Part shown: positions 1 to 7,282 of the stretch, piece after piece
Layout: each line of letters begins with the position of its first letter
Position numbering within the stretch: the first letter of the stretch is position 1
IMG/VR virus record: IMGVR_UViG_3300023443_000373
Span: 1 to 38,112 of that record
Reading direction: 5' to 3' (one strand)
Origin: a virus
Length of the DNA: 38,112 bases
Translations under genes and position numbers: made by a program
Notes under the pieces: model-generated
Databases searched by the model: none
Told to the model about the DNA's origin: nothing
The model's input: the letters and a program-made list of their open reading frames with translations, nothing else

Positions 1-16
1 GGATATCAAAGAAGCA

Positions 17-433
17 ATGAAACCCTTTGTTCCTGCACTCAATAACCTTGATGAGTGTGATTTTGATCAACCTGCGTTTCCCGCGCCTGTATTTGCCGCA
101 TTGTTATTAACGGTTGTTAGAGACGGTAACTCCGCTTTATCATTTTGGGATGCATACTCTAAAAATGAAGGGAAAAAGACGACGAAAAAAATGGACGGTG
201 TTTTTGCTTGTACTCAAAAAGTTAGAGACCTACGCGAAGATTTCGAATTTGTACGAGGTTCTAGGCGCGCCGTTTTTCTAGTAGTACCACAATTACTGGC
301 GATTTATGAAAAATGGTTGGATGGTAAATTATTCACTAAAACACCGAAACCGGAAGGTGATTACAAACATTATGTTTTATTATTTTGCGATGAAATAGCT
401 GATAAATTAGATTGGAGAAAAACAATGTTGTAA
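17..433 (+). CDS. Unknown phage protein, possibly 5'-partial
   Basis: I do not recognise this 138-residue protein. It has no obvious signal peptide or membrane span; the middle is rich in Lys, Asp and Arg (about residues 48-80) and a hydrophobic patch lies near residues 84-96. The frame stays open from base 2 to the first visible ATG at 17, so the true start may lie left of the window. If the window ends were joined, an in-frame ATG would arise across the junction (last two bases plus base 1), six codons before the one used here and just after an in-frame stop. The gene precedes a small helix-turn-helix gene on the same strand, so a regulatory or early role is possible, but that is only position. 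Confidence 0.6.
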   Translation: MKPFVPALNNLDECDFDQPAFPAPVFAALLLTVVRDGNSALSFWDAYSKNEGKKTTKKMDGVFACTQKVRDLREDFEFVRGSRRAVFLVVPQLLAIYEKWLDGKLFTKTPKPEGDYKHYVLLFCDEIADKLDWRKTML

Positions 434-453
434 TTTTTTACAATATTTTTGTT

Positions 454-463
454 CTGTCAGGTT
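454..463. promoter_or_regulatory. Operator-like site CTGTCAGGTT, copy 1
   Basis: This decamer lies 55 bases before the start of the helix-turn-helix gene and is followed by a T-rich run. The same decamer occurs inside the perfect 13-base palindrome AACCTGTCAGGTT at 1019-1031 and 37472-37484. Here the left arm is degenerate, as in a weaker site. It may be a binding site of the adjacent regulator; this is inferred from recurrence only. Confidence 0.4.
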
Positions 464-517
464 GATTTTTTAACGAAATAAGTCGATCATTGAGATATTA
501 ACAACAGGATATTAAAT

Positions 518-724
518 ATGAACATTGGTACATCGCTAAAATTTGGGTTAGGAAGGGAAAATTTAAAAAATAAAGAACTAGCTCATGATATCGGTACTTC
601 TGAATCATATGTCAGTGCGATTTGTAATAATAAAAAAGTCCCAAGCGTACAAAGGATTGAGTTTTTCGCAAATTATTTTAAAGTGAAAGTCAGTACTTTT
701 ATCTCATGGGGCGAACCCAACTAA
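518..724 (+). CDS. Small helix-turn-helix (Cro/C1-type) regulator
   Basis: This 68-residue protein is essentially one helix-turn-helix domain of the XRE/Cro-C1 type. Residues about 16-50 read as helix (NLKNKELAHDIGTS), turn, recognition helix (ESYVSAICNNKKVPS) and a following helix (VQRIEFFANYF), the canonical layout. There is no oligomerisation or cleavage domain, so it resembles a Cro-like protein rather than a RecA-cleavable repressor. An AGGA motif lies just upstream of the ATG and a strong terminator follows at 753-778, so it forms its own short unit. The repeated CTGTCAGGTT sites are candidate targets. No partner repressor gene is visible in the window. Confidence 0.8.
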   Translation: MNIGTSLKFGLGRENLKNKELAHDIGTSESYVSAICNNKKVPSVQRIEFFANYFKVKVSTFISWGEPN

Positions 725-752
725 CATATTGTTAAAATTTTTAACGATAAAG

Positions 753-778
753 ACCCGCTTTTTAGCGGGTTTTTTTTT
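753..778 (+). terminator. Intrinsic terminator after the HTH gene
   Basis: A perfect 7-bp stem ACCCGCT/AGCGGGT (753-759 with 764-770) with a TTTT loop is followed directly by a run of T to 778. This is a textbook rho-independent terminator, 28 bases after the stop of the helix-turn-helix gene. It separates that unit from the promoter at 788-815. Confidence 0.92.
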
Positions 779-787
779 GTTCAACAT

Positions 788-815
788 TTGACATTTGAAA
801 GTTATAAATTATGCT
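788..815 (+). promoter_or_regulatory. Sigma70-type promoter for the replication region
   Basis: A consensus -35 TTGACA (788-793) is followed after 16 bases by a -10-like TATGCT (810-815). It lies immediately after the terminator and points at the 47-codon gene at 872 and the replication genes beyond. This is the clearest rightward promoter I can see. Confidence 0.65.
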
Positions 816-871
816 CAATTATCAAAGAAGTGGGAATTCACACCTTTAAATCTTTTTAAGTGGGGTGAATA

Positions 872-1015
872 ATGAAATGTCATTATGATCAAAAAGCAGT
901 CGACCGAGATAATCTATGGCGTGATATTGCTAAGAAACCAACATTCGATTTTGTGATGAAAAATATGAAGTGTAGCCAAAAAAGATTGCATTATCTTAGG
1001 CCACAAAGCCATTAA
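872..1015 (+). CDS. Small unknown protein, 47 residues
   Basis: This short gene starts at ATG 872 with a GGGGTG ribosome-binding motif close upstream and ends at TAA 1013-1015. The product is basic (about ten Lys/Arg), with residues MKCHYDQKAV at the start and a second Cys near residue 34. I recognise no family. Its place between a strong promoter and the replication initiator, and its proper ribosome-binding site, suggest a real early gene, perhaps a regulator. The operator-like palindrome at 1019-1031 starts four bases after its stop. Confidence 0.5.
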   Translation: MKCHYDQKAVDRDNLWRDIAKKPTFDFVMKNMKCSQKRLHYLRPQSH

Positions 1016-1018
1016 ATG

Positions 1019-1031
1019 AACCTGTCAGGTT
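1019..1031. promoter_or_regulatory. Palindrome AACCTGTCAGGTT, copy 2
   Basis: This is a perfect palindrome (arms AACCTG and CAGGTT around one T), identical to the site at 37472-37484 and sharing a decamer with 454-463. It is followed by TATTTTTTT, so a weak terminator for the 47-codon gene is an alternative reading. The stem would have only four or five pairs, and the copy at 37472 has no T-run, so I favour an operator. Confidence 0.45.
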
Positions 1032-1169
1032 TATTTTTTTATCTAAAAGGGGTACTATGACTCTGTGCGCGGATAGGTAGACTTAATTACCCTACTGAAA
1101 GCCTTCAAGTCCTTAATGGTTTCCGTTGCACCAAAATTTAAGGGCCAATAATAAAAAGGGCAACCCATC
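1032..1169 (+). other. Leader of the replication initiator gene
   Basis: This stretch holds a T-rich run, an 8-codon frame (ATG 1053-1079 region, ending TAG) behind an AAAGGGG motif that could be a leader peptide, and a possible weak promoter: TTGCAC near 1125, 17 bases, then TAATAA. The ribosome-binding motif AAGGG lies nine bases before ATG 1170. None of these elements is certain. Confidence 0.3.
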
Positions 1170-2222
1170 ATGAAATGGTTCAAACATGACACATGCGCCA
1201 ACATGGACCCACGATTACAAAAAATATTATCCCAGTACGGTCTAGAAGGCTACGGGCTGTATTGGTATTGCGTCGAGTTAATCAACTCCCAAGTCTCTGA
1301 GAAAGATGTCAGTTTCACGCTTCAGCACGATGCTGAGGGCATTGCTAGAAACACAAACAATACCCCTCACAAAGTCGAGTCAATGATGCGCGAATTTCTC
1401 AATTTAGAACTCTTTGAATTAGATGAACACGGCAACATTTGCTGTCCAGAATATGCAATGAAGTTAGACACTTCAATGACTTCAAATCGTCAAATGAGAC
1501 TGATCATTCAAGAGATAAAAAGTAGATTTGTTGAAGAAAAGGAGATCGAAAAATCGATCGAAAAGGGATCGAAAGACGAAATCGATCGATCGAAAGATGA
1601 AATCGATCGACAAAATCGATCTCCCGAGCGATCGAAAAATTCTGAAAAAGACGAAATCGATCGCGAAATCGATCGCAAAAAAGACTTTTTCGATACAGAA
1701 ACCCAAATCGATCCCGAAATCGATCGCAAAAATGACTTTTTCGATCGCGAAATCGATCGCGAAATCGATCAGGAAATCGAAATTGATACGGAAAAACCAC
1801 CAATTCGATACGAAAGTCATGATTCTTGTATCGAAAAAGACGATTCTGTACAAAAAACGAACAATCGATCTAAAAGTCATGATAAAATCATGCAAGAAGG
1901 AGAAGGAGAGAGAGATAAAGACCTTAAACGATCTTGTACGATTTTGGATGAAATCGTCCCAAATCATGATTTTGAAACTTTTTGGAATCTCTATCAGAGA
2001 AAAGTCAATAAACCCGCATGTCAGAAAAAATGGGCAAAACTTAAACCTGGAGAGATTTACCTTATTTTTAAAACTGTCAAAGATTACGTTAAATCAACAC
2101 CTGTAAAAAAATATCGTATGAATCCTTTGACCTACTTAAACAATTACGGATGGAATAACGAAATTATCGATAATGAATCAACAGGTGGGAAACACGATTT
2201 TAGTTGGATGGATGACGAGTGA
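1170..2222 (+). CDS. Phage replication initiator with internal iteron-like array
   Basis: The 350-residue protein has three parts. Residues 1-115 (MKWFKHDTCANMDPRLQ, then GLEGYGLYWYCVELI) match the N-terminal DNA-binding domain found in phage replication organisers (DUF4373 / Lin1244-type). Residues about 120-255 are a highly charged, low-complexity linker dominated by EIDR units. Residues about 268-340 (FETFWNLYQRK, KKWAKL, MNPLTYLNNYGW) match the C-terminal segment common in phage initiators, likely the contact for a helicase loader. The linker DNA contains the array described at 1544-1772, so the gene may contain its own origin, as lambda O does. The next gene overlaps its stop, which fits an initiator-loader pair. 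Long open frames on both strands here are by-products of the palindromic repeats. Role inferred; domain match by eye. Confidence 0.8.
   Translation: MKWFKHDTCANMDPRLQKILSQYGLEGYGLYWYCVELINSQVSEKDVSFTLQHDAEGIARNTNNTPHKVESMMREFLNLELFELDEHGNICCPEYAMKLDTSMTSNRQMRLIIQEIKSRFVEEKEIEKSIEKGSKDEIDRSKDEIDRQNRSPERSKNSEKDEIDREIDRKKDFFDTETQIDPEIDRKNDFFDREIDREIDQEIEIDTEKPPIRYESHDSCIEKDDSVQKTNNRSKSHDKIMQEGEGERDKDLKRSCTILDEIVPNHDFETFWNLYQRKVNKPACQKKWAKLKPGEIYLIFKTVKDYVKSTPVKKYRMNPLTYLNNYGWNNEIIDNESTGGKHDFSWMDDE
1544..1772. repeat. Iteron-like ATCGAT/GATC array, candidate replication origin
   Basis: Within about 229 bases I count 15 GATC sites where about one is expected by chance. The core unit is a 12-mer close to GAAATCGATCGC, at 1578, 1599, 1653, 1665, 1716, 1749 and 1761, several copies abutting exactly at 12-base steps. 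A larger direct repeat includes the GACTTTTTCGAT blocks near 1683 and 1733. The word occurs in all three frames of the host gene (EIDR, KSIE, QNRS), so the DNA rather than the peptide seems conserved. Lambda-type phages place origin iterons in the linker part of the initiator gene. The GATC density also recalls Dam-regulated origins. Function is inferred. Confidence 0.7.
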
Positions 2223-2656
2223 TGGAATATAAGCAATTTAAAGAAATTTTGGTTAAGCAGATAAAAGTTTTAGGCCGAAATTTCAGCGGTAGTGATAAAG
2301 AAAAAAAAGAGTCCCTAGAAGACCTTGTAGGCTATTATTTTTTGAGCCTTAGCTATCTATCAGAAACTGAATTAGATAGCGCCTTCCTACGTTGTAGGGA
2401 GTCTTACAGCTATTTCCCAAGTATCCACCAAGTTTTGAAGTGCGCTCCAGTAAAAAGACAAAAAGAGACCTTTGTCAGACCGAAATTTGTTCCGGTTAGG
2501 CCTGAAATGCAAAACAAAGTCAATTCTGTTCTAAATGGACCGAAAAAACCAATGACAAAACAACAAATGATCAAGAATTTTAAATTTCTTCATAAACGAA
2601 ACCCGTTCATTGATTGGCGTCCAATCATGGAACGCGAACTCGAAAAACTCAGTTAA
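2222..2656 (+). CDS. Probable replicative helicase loader / initiator partner
   Basis: This 144-residue basic protein starts at ATG 2222, overlapping the TGA of the initiator gene by one base; a GTG codon just before it could also serve. The middle has a pattern seen in phage P-like or DnaT-like partners: a helical segment (YYFLSLSYLSETELDSAF), then YFPSIHQVLKCAP, followed by a basic Pro-rich stretch and a C-terminal helix (NPFIDWRPIMERELEKL). Translational coupling to the initiator and its position support a role in bringing the host helicase to the origin. Sequence similarity is weak, so the call rests mainly on context. Confidence 0.5.
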   Translation: MEYKQFKEILVKQIKVLGRNFSGSDKEKKESLEDLVGYYFLSLSYLSETELDSAFLRCRESYSYFPSIHQVLKCAPVKRQKETFVRPKFVPVRPEMQNKVNSVLNGPKKPMTKQQMIKNFKFLHKRNPFIDWRPIMERELEKLS

Positions 2657-2719
2657 TTAAATAAATTCCCACCGAAATATCCCTTTGATATAGTTTTAGC
2701 GTCGAACTCCCACTTCGAC

Positions 2720-2770
2720 AAAGACCTTAAGCCCTTTGGTCTTTCGGGGGAGGGGCTTACGTTCCTCCCC
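2720..2770 (+). promoter_or_regulatory. Structured leader with competing stems, possible pseudoknot
   Basis: Three perfect 7-bp pairings overlap in this leader. Stem A is AAAGACC (2720-2726) with GGTCTTT (2738-2744). Stem B pairs TAAGCCC (2728-2734), inside the loop of A, with GGGCTTA (2753-2759), making an H-type pseudoknot with A. Stem C, GGGGAGG (2747-2753) with CCTCCCC (2764-2770), is largely incompatible with B. It lies 20 bases before the holin-like gene. There is no T-run after stem C, so a translation or readthrough control element is more likely than a simple terminator. Confidence 0.5.
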
Positions 2771-2789
2771 TTCTAATCGAAGGTGACCA

Positions 2790-3068
2790 ATGATTACCTT
2801 AATTTTCTACCAAAATATTGTGGCGAGCTTACAAATTATGACGTTTTTAGAACGTTGGGCAGATTTTGCCCATTTGAGAGTGAACGAGACCATCGCAACC
2901 TTTGCCAGTGGTGCACTGGTTGCTAATGGTATCGACGAACGACTGACGCTCGCTGACTGGTCAACAATTTTAGGAATGATTTATATTTCAACGATGCTAG
3001 TACCTCGTTTATTCGATTTTGTTCGATGGATTTATAAAAAAATTAAATCTAAGTTAAAAGGTGAATGA
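2790..3068 (+). CDS. Holin-like small membrane protein
   Basis: The 92-residue protein has a weakly hydrophobic N-terminus, then the segment LTLADWSTILGMIYISTMLV (about residues 52-72) that forms a convincing membrane helix, then a very basic tail (YKKIKSKLKG). A helix introduced by an LTL-xxW motif and closed by a charged tail resembles T7 gp17.5-type (class II) holins. In the cell it would sit in the inner membrane and set lysis timing. The ribosome-binding motif AAGGTG precedes the ATG and the large terminase gene follows seven bases later. No endolysin is recognisable nearby, so a non-lytic membrane role cannot be excluded. Confidence 0.55.
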   Translation: MITLIFYQNIVASLQIMTFLERWADFAHLRVNETIATFASGALVANGIDERLTLADWSTILGMIYISTMLVPRLFDFVRWIYKKIKSKLKGE

Positions 3069-3074
3069 CATATT

Positions 3075-4556
3075 ATGTCAGACCGAGAACAAATATTAGA
3101 TAAGCGAAGTGAAACCCTGAACGAATTTAGGGAGAATCGTGACAAATTCAATTTAGCAAAAATACATTACGCCAATGGTAATTATGCTGATTTTATTTGT
3201 GATTGGATGATCACATATGATCCTAGACAAAGCCCCTCGGAATTACCGTTTATCTTATTTGAACGACAACGCGAATACGTCGATTGGTTGTTCAAACTCT
3301 GGCGAAAAAAAGAAGATGGTTTAGTTGAAAAGTCTCGTGATATGGGTCTTACGTGGCTCTGTTCAGCGTTTGCCGTTTGTGTCTGGTTATTCGAACCAGG
3401 GCAAACAATCGCGTTCGGGTCACGTAAAGAAGACCTGGTTGATAAGATTGGTGATCCTGATTGCATTTTCGAAAAAATGCGGATTATCTTACGCAATATT
3501 CCAAGTGATTTTTTGCCAGAAGGATATGACGAAAAAAAACACGCGACTTTTCTAAAAATTATTAATCCAGAAAACGGAACGATTATCAAAGGCGAATCTG
3601 GCGATAATATCGGTCGTGGTGGTCGTTCTTCAATTTATTTCAAAGATGAATCTGCATTTTACGAAAGACCAGACAAAATCGAAGCCGCATTATCAATGAA
3701 TTCAGATGTGAAAATTGATGTGTCAACGCCGAACGGCTCTGGTAATCCTTTCTATCGAAAACGGCACGGCGGCGAAATAGCCGTATTTACTTTCCATTGG
3801 AGACAAGACCCCAGGAAAGATGACGCCTGGTATAACAAGCAAAAACGACTTCTCGATCCTGTTATTTTGGCGCAAGAAGTTGATATTGATTACACCGCAT
3901 CGATTGCTAATAACTTAATCGAGGGAAAACTTGTTATCGATGCCATGGCGCAAAAAGTTGAATTCGAGGTTTTTGGTCCAAAAGTTTTAGGCGTTGACCC
4001 TGCTAGATTTGGTGATGATCGGACTGCTTATGTGATGCGCCAAGGTCGAGTCGTTCATTGGATTGATACAGCGCGAAAGAAAAAAACAGTTGAAATTGTT
4101 GGTCAAGTTTCTAACTGGATTAGACATTATTCATTTGATGCCGTTTTTATTGATGTCATTGGTTTAGGTGCCGGTATTTATGATTCATTGGCTGAACAAT
4201 GGGGAGAAAGAATCATACCGGTTTGCTCTTCTGAAACAGCCGACGATTCAATCAAATACGCGAATAAACGTTGTGAGATGTGGTGTGAAATGCGGGAATG
4301 GTTACTCGATAAACCGGTAGCGCTGCCTAATCATAGCGAACTGACAGTTGATTTAACCGCCGTGCAATATTCTTTCAATTCAAATGGTCAAAGAGTTTTA
4401 GAAAAAAAAGAAGATATGAAAAAACGCGGTGTTAAATCCCCTGATATAGGCGATGCACTTGCAATGACTTTCTCAGAAAATGTTGATTATTACTCTGCTT
4501 CAAATGACTCTGATTTCGAAATGTTTAGTCAAAGCACCGGCGCGGGCGGCTATTGA
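3075..4556 (+). CDS. Terminase large subunit (packaging ATPase and nuclease)
   Basis: At 493 residues the length is close to P22 gp2. The N-terminal ATPase shows a deviant Walker A at about 86-94 (EKSRDMGLTW), a Walker B at about 186-193 (SIYFKDESAF) and a coupling motif near 217-221 (STPNG). The C-terminal RNase H-fold nuclease shows its acidic residues in LGVDPARFGDD (about 305-315), AVFIDVIGLG (about 356-365) and SPDIGDALAM (about 455-464). It would dock on the portal and drive DNA into the procapsid, then cut it. The small subunit is not adjacent: a candidate lies at the far right edge (37612). The stop overlaps the start of the next gene (TGATG), which implies translational coupling. Confidence 0.95.
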   Translation: MSDREQILDKRSETLNEFRENRDKFNLAKIHYANGNYADFICDWMITYDPRQSPSELPFILFERQREYVDWLFKLWRKKEDGLVEKSRDMGLTWLCSAFAVCVWLFEPGQTIAFGSRKEDLVDKIGDPDCIFEKMRIILRNIPSDFLPEGYDEKKHATFLKIINPENGTIIKGESGDNIGRGGRSSIYFKDESAFYERPDKIEAALSMNSDVKIDVSTPNGSGNPFYRKRHGGEIAVFTFHWRQDPRKDDAWYNKQKRLLDPVILAQEVDIDYTASIANNLIEGKLVIDAMAQKVEFEVFGPKVLGVDPARFGDDRTAYVMRQGRVVHWIDTARKKKTVEIVGQVSNWIRHYSFDAVFIDVIGLGAGIYDSLAEQWGERIIPVCSSETADDSIKYANKRCEMWCEMREWLLDKPVALPNHSELTVDLTAVQYSFNSNGQRVLEKKEDMKKRGVKSPDIGDALAMTFSENVDYYSASNDSDFEMFSQSTGAGGY

Positions 4557-4942
4557 TGCGGTTTGTATTATGTAATGAACAAATATTAAAAAATGCAATA
4601 TCGTATTTGTATTCGTTAGATTTGGATGAAGAAAAACCGAAAGAAATTATAATTAAGAGTTTCAATAAGAAACGAACTGAAGCTCAAAATGCTTTGTACT
4701 GGTCCTGGTTGAGAATTATCGGTCAAGAGACTGGAAACAGTACTAAAATTTTGCATTCTTTTTTTGGTGACAAATTTCTTTCTAAAAAATTTGAAATAGT
4801 ACGAGGTGAACAGGTCGAAAGCATTCAATCAACAACAGAATTAAACCCTAAAGAATTTACTCAATATCTGATTGAAGTTGAAGCCGATACAGCATCCTTT
4901 CACGGTATTACATTGCCTCACCCTGGAGAGCTAGAATGGTAG
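4556..4942 (+). CDS. ninB: NinB-like recombination-associated protein
   Basis: The 128-residue protein carries the hallmark of the NinB family at about residues 37-55 (NKKRTEAQNALYWSWLRII) followed by a segment with a conserved Phe/His environment (ILHSFFGDKFL), and a C-terminal helix typical of the family. NinB proteins of lambda-like phages bind single-stranded DNA and act in recombination at the RecFOR step. I chose ATG 4556, which overlaps the terminase TGA; a TTG immediately before is possible. The 3' end overlaps the portal start by seven bases. A nin-type gene inside the packaging operon is unusual, since the family normally lies in the early region. Confidence 0.75.
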   Translation: MRFVLCNEQILKNAISYLYSLDLDEEKPKEIIIKSFNKKRTEAQNALYWSWLRIIGQETGNSTKILHSFFGDKFLSKKFEIVRGEQVESIQSTTELNPKEFTQYLIEVEADTASFHGITLPHPGELEW

Positions 4943-7017
4943 ATATAATTGAAAATAATATCGAGGCCGCAAATGATGACGATCAAGAAACGACTAGGCC
5001 GATAACAAAAATTGATAAATTGATTTCTATTTTACGGGCTGAAAACGTTGCTGAGATTATCGATGATAAAATACTTTCAAAGATTGCTGATGAACTTCTT
5101 GATACTTTCGGACAAGACTTAGATTCTATGTCAGATTGGATAAATCTTGTTGAGAATGGTCAAGAGTTAATGAGTCAAGATTTTAATTCTCGAAGTGAAC
5201 CTTGGGATAAAGCAGCAAATTTTAAATCGCCAATAATCATCAACGCTGTTTTGCAGTTTGGTGACACTGCCAGTCAGGAACTTCTCAGAAAATCCGATAT
5301 TGTGAAAGGTATGGTTATCGGTTTAGATCCTGAAGGCATCAAAGAAGCACAAGCAAAAAGGGTGTCGACTTATTTAAACTTTCAGGTCAATGTCAAAATG
5401 ACAGAATGGAGAGTTGAACACGACAAATTATTATATACATTGCCCTCGACCGGTTGCATGTTTAAAAAGACATTTTTTGATCCACAGTTGGGCCGTAATA
5501 TTTCTGATGTTATTTTTTATCCTAATTTCGTTGTAAACCAGTCAAACACAACAATTGAAGATTCCATGGCTTTCACTGAGATTATGCAATTTACAGAAAA
5601 TGTCGTCATAGAAAAAAAACGTACTGGTGAGTGGGTCGATATCGATTTCATTGTTGAAGATGAAAATTTAAAGAAACAAGCAGAAGAAAATGGAGATAGA
5701 TTTTTAGAACAACACGGCTGGTTTGATTTAGACGACGACGGCTATAAAGAACCTTATATCGTCACTCTACACGAAGCATCGCGATCAATTGTAAAAATTG
5801 TTCCTCGTTTCATGCCTGAAAACGTGACGGTATCAGTTCAAGATCAATCAATGAATTTATTAGAATTCATGAGATTAAGCCAGGAAGGATTTCAAGGATT
5901 TCCGGACGAAGTTATTTTTATCACGCCGCTTAATTTAATCACTAAATATGATTTCTTACCTGATCCAGTCGGTGAGTTTTTGGGTATTGGTTATCCTCAT
6001 CTACTAGCCGGTGTCACTCAATCTATCAATACAACAACTAATCATTTATTAGACGCTGGAACACTAGCAAATCTTCCTGGTGGTTACCTTGCTAAAGGTG
6101 TCAGAAAAAAACTTGGCGAGGACCGTTTCAGACCTGGAGAATGGAAGGGAACCAATGTACCCGCGAGAGATTTTGCTAATGCTTTCTTTCCGCTCCCATA
6201 TGGCGAACCAAGTCAGACACTTTTCGCGCTTAATGAAAAAATGCAGCAAGAAGGGGAGCGTACCGCGTCCAATGCAGATTTCTCAAAGGTATTGGCAAAC
6301 AACGCACCAGCAACAACAACCCTGGCTTTATTGCAAAAAGAAACTCAATCGACCACTTCTATCATTAGGCGTATCTATCTGGCAATGAGTGAAGAGTTTA
6401 AAAAAATGGCGCGTCTCAATCAATTATTCGCTGATCCAAATGAATATATGGCGGTCGTTGACGACCCGAATGCAAATTTTCAAACTGATTTTGATATGTC
6501 TCAATTTAACTTAGTACCCGTTTCAAACCCTGAAATGTCAACCAGGATAGAACGTGTTAAAAGTGCTGAGGTACAAATGGGATTCTTGCCTCAAATTCAA
6601 GAAGCAGGGGGCCAAACTCAAATCGTTATCCGATCATTTCTAGACGCATTAGGTGTAGAAAATATCGACGCGATATTCCCACAGCCTCAACCATCTCAAA
6701 TTGAGCAACAAAATCAATTATTACAGCAACAAAACGAAGCGCAACAATTCCAAAATAATTTATTTGATCGAGAGTTAATCGTTAGAGAAGCAGATTTGCA
6801 ACGAAAGATTGCAGAAACACAAAGCAAAGCCGCAGAAACCAGGGCGCAAATTGTTAAATTGCAATCTGATGTGATTGTTAATTTAGAAAAAGCCGAAACA
6901 GAAGATCAGAAAAATCAATTAACAAAATATACGACTGAACTTTCAACGTTAGTACAACTTCTTTCAGCATTAAATCAAGGAGCGGCAAACGATGCAAACA
7001 ATCGAACAGCAGCTTGA
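4936..7017 (+). CDS. Portal protein, P22-like
   Basis: At 693 residues this is close to the P22 portal (725). The N-terminal part has the portal signature of residues near the clip and wing (SRSEPWDKAANFKSPIIINA, about 86-105), and the body ends in a long Gln-rich helical segment (about 575-690), matching the extended barrel of P22-type portals. Twelve copies would form the ring at the head vertex through which the terminase packages DNA and on which the gp4-like adaptor docks. It starts inside the NinB-like gene and its end overlaps the next start, so the packaging genes are tightly coupled. No truncation is seen. Confidence 0.9.
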   Translation: MVDIIENNIEAANDDDQETTRPITKIDKLISILRAENVAEIIDDKILSKIADELLDTFGQDLDSMSDWINLVENGQELMSQDFNSRSEPWDKAANFKSPIIINAVLQFGDTASQELLRKSDIVKGMVIGLDPEGIKEAQAKRVSTYLNFQVNVKMTEWRVEHDKLLYTLPSTGCMFKKTFFDPQLGRNISDVIFYPNFVVNQSNTTIEDSMAFTEIMQFTENVVIEKKRTGEWVDIDFIVEDENLKKQAEENGDRFLEQHGWFDLDDDGYKEPYIVTLHEASRSIVKIVPRFMPENVTVSVQDQSMNLLEFMRLSQEGFQGFPDEVIFITPLNLITKYDFLPDPVGEFLGIGYPHLLAGVTQSINTTTNHLLDAGTLANLPGGYLAKGVRKKLGEDRFRPGEWKGTNVPARDFANAFFPLPYGEPSQTLFALNEKMQQEGERTASNADFSKVLANNAPATTTLALLQKETQSTTSIIRRIYLAMSEEFKKMARLNQLFADPNEYMAVVDDPNANFQTDFDMSQFNLVPVSNPEMSTRIERVKSAEVQMGFLPQIQEAGGQTQIVIRSFLDALGVENIDAIFPQPQPSQIEQQNQLLQQQNEAQQFQNNLFDRELIVREADLQRKIAETQSKAAETRAQIVKLQSDVIVNLEKAETEDQKNQLTKYTTELSTLVQLLSALNQGAANDANNRTAA

Positions 7018-7273
7018 AGAATTAGACGTTGATGTCAAAAAAATAGAAGTTACCGACGATGAAATTGAATATTGGTTAGAGAACAAAGTAACGCGTAGAT
7101 TTATGTTAGAAACCCAATGTGCAATGTTGGTAGCGTTGAAACCGTTTGACTATGAGGGACCAACCGAAAGCGTTGGAGAAACGGCCTTAAGATTTAATTT
7201 TTCAAAAGGCATCGTAGAAGCTTTTGAATTGGTTATTAAGTGGGGACCAGGATCGTATGCTGATAATGAATAG
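6992..7273 (+). CDS. Unknown small protein in the head operon
   Basis: This acidic 93-residue protein begins 26 bases inside the portal gene with a good AAGGAG ribosome-binding motif. It is mostly helical by pattern, with a segment DDEIEYWLENKVTRRFMLE and a C-terminal GPGSYAD. I do not recognise a family. Its fixed place between portal and co-chaperonin suggests a head-assembly or completion accessory, but nothing in the sequence proves that. Confidence 0.75.
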   Translation: MQTIEQQLEELDVDVKKIEVTDDEIEYWLENKVTRRFMLETQCAMLVALKPFDYEGPTESVGETALRFNFSKGIVEAFELVIKWGPGSYADNE

Positions 7274-7282
7274 AGGTTATTT

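Noticed and set aside
1125-1158. Promoter directly before the initiator gene
   Set aside because: TTGCAC and TAATAA with 17-base spacing is a weak match and would start transcription almost at the ATG; the promoter at 788 is sufficient.
1482-2106. Long open frames on both strands overlapping the initiator gene
   Set aside because: They are created by the palindromic ATCGAT repeats, which read open in every frame; the initiator frame has recognisable domains and a ribosome-binding site, the others do not.
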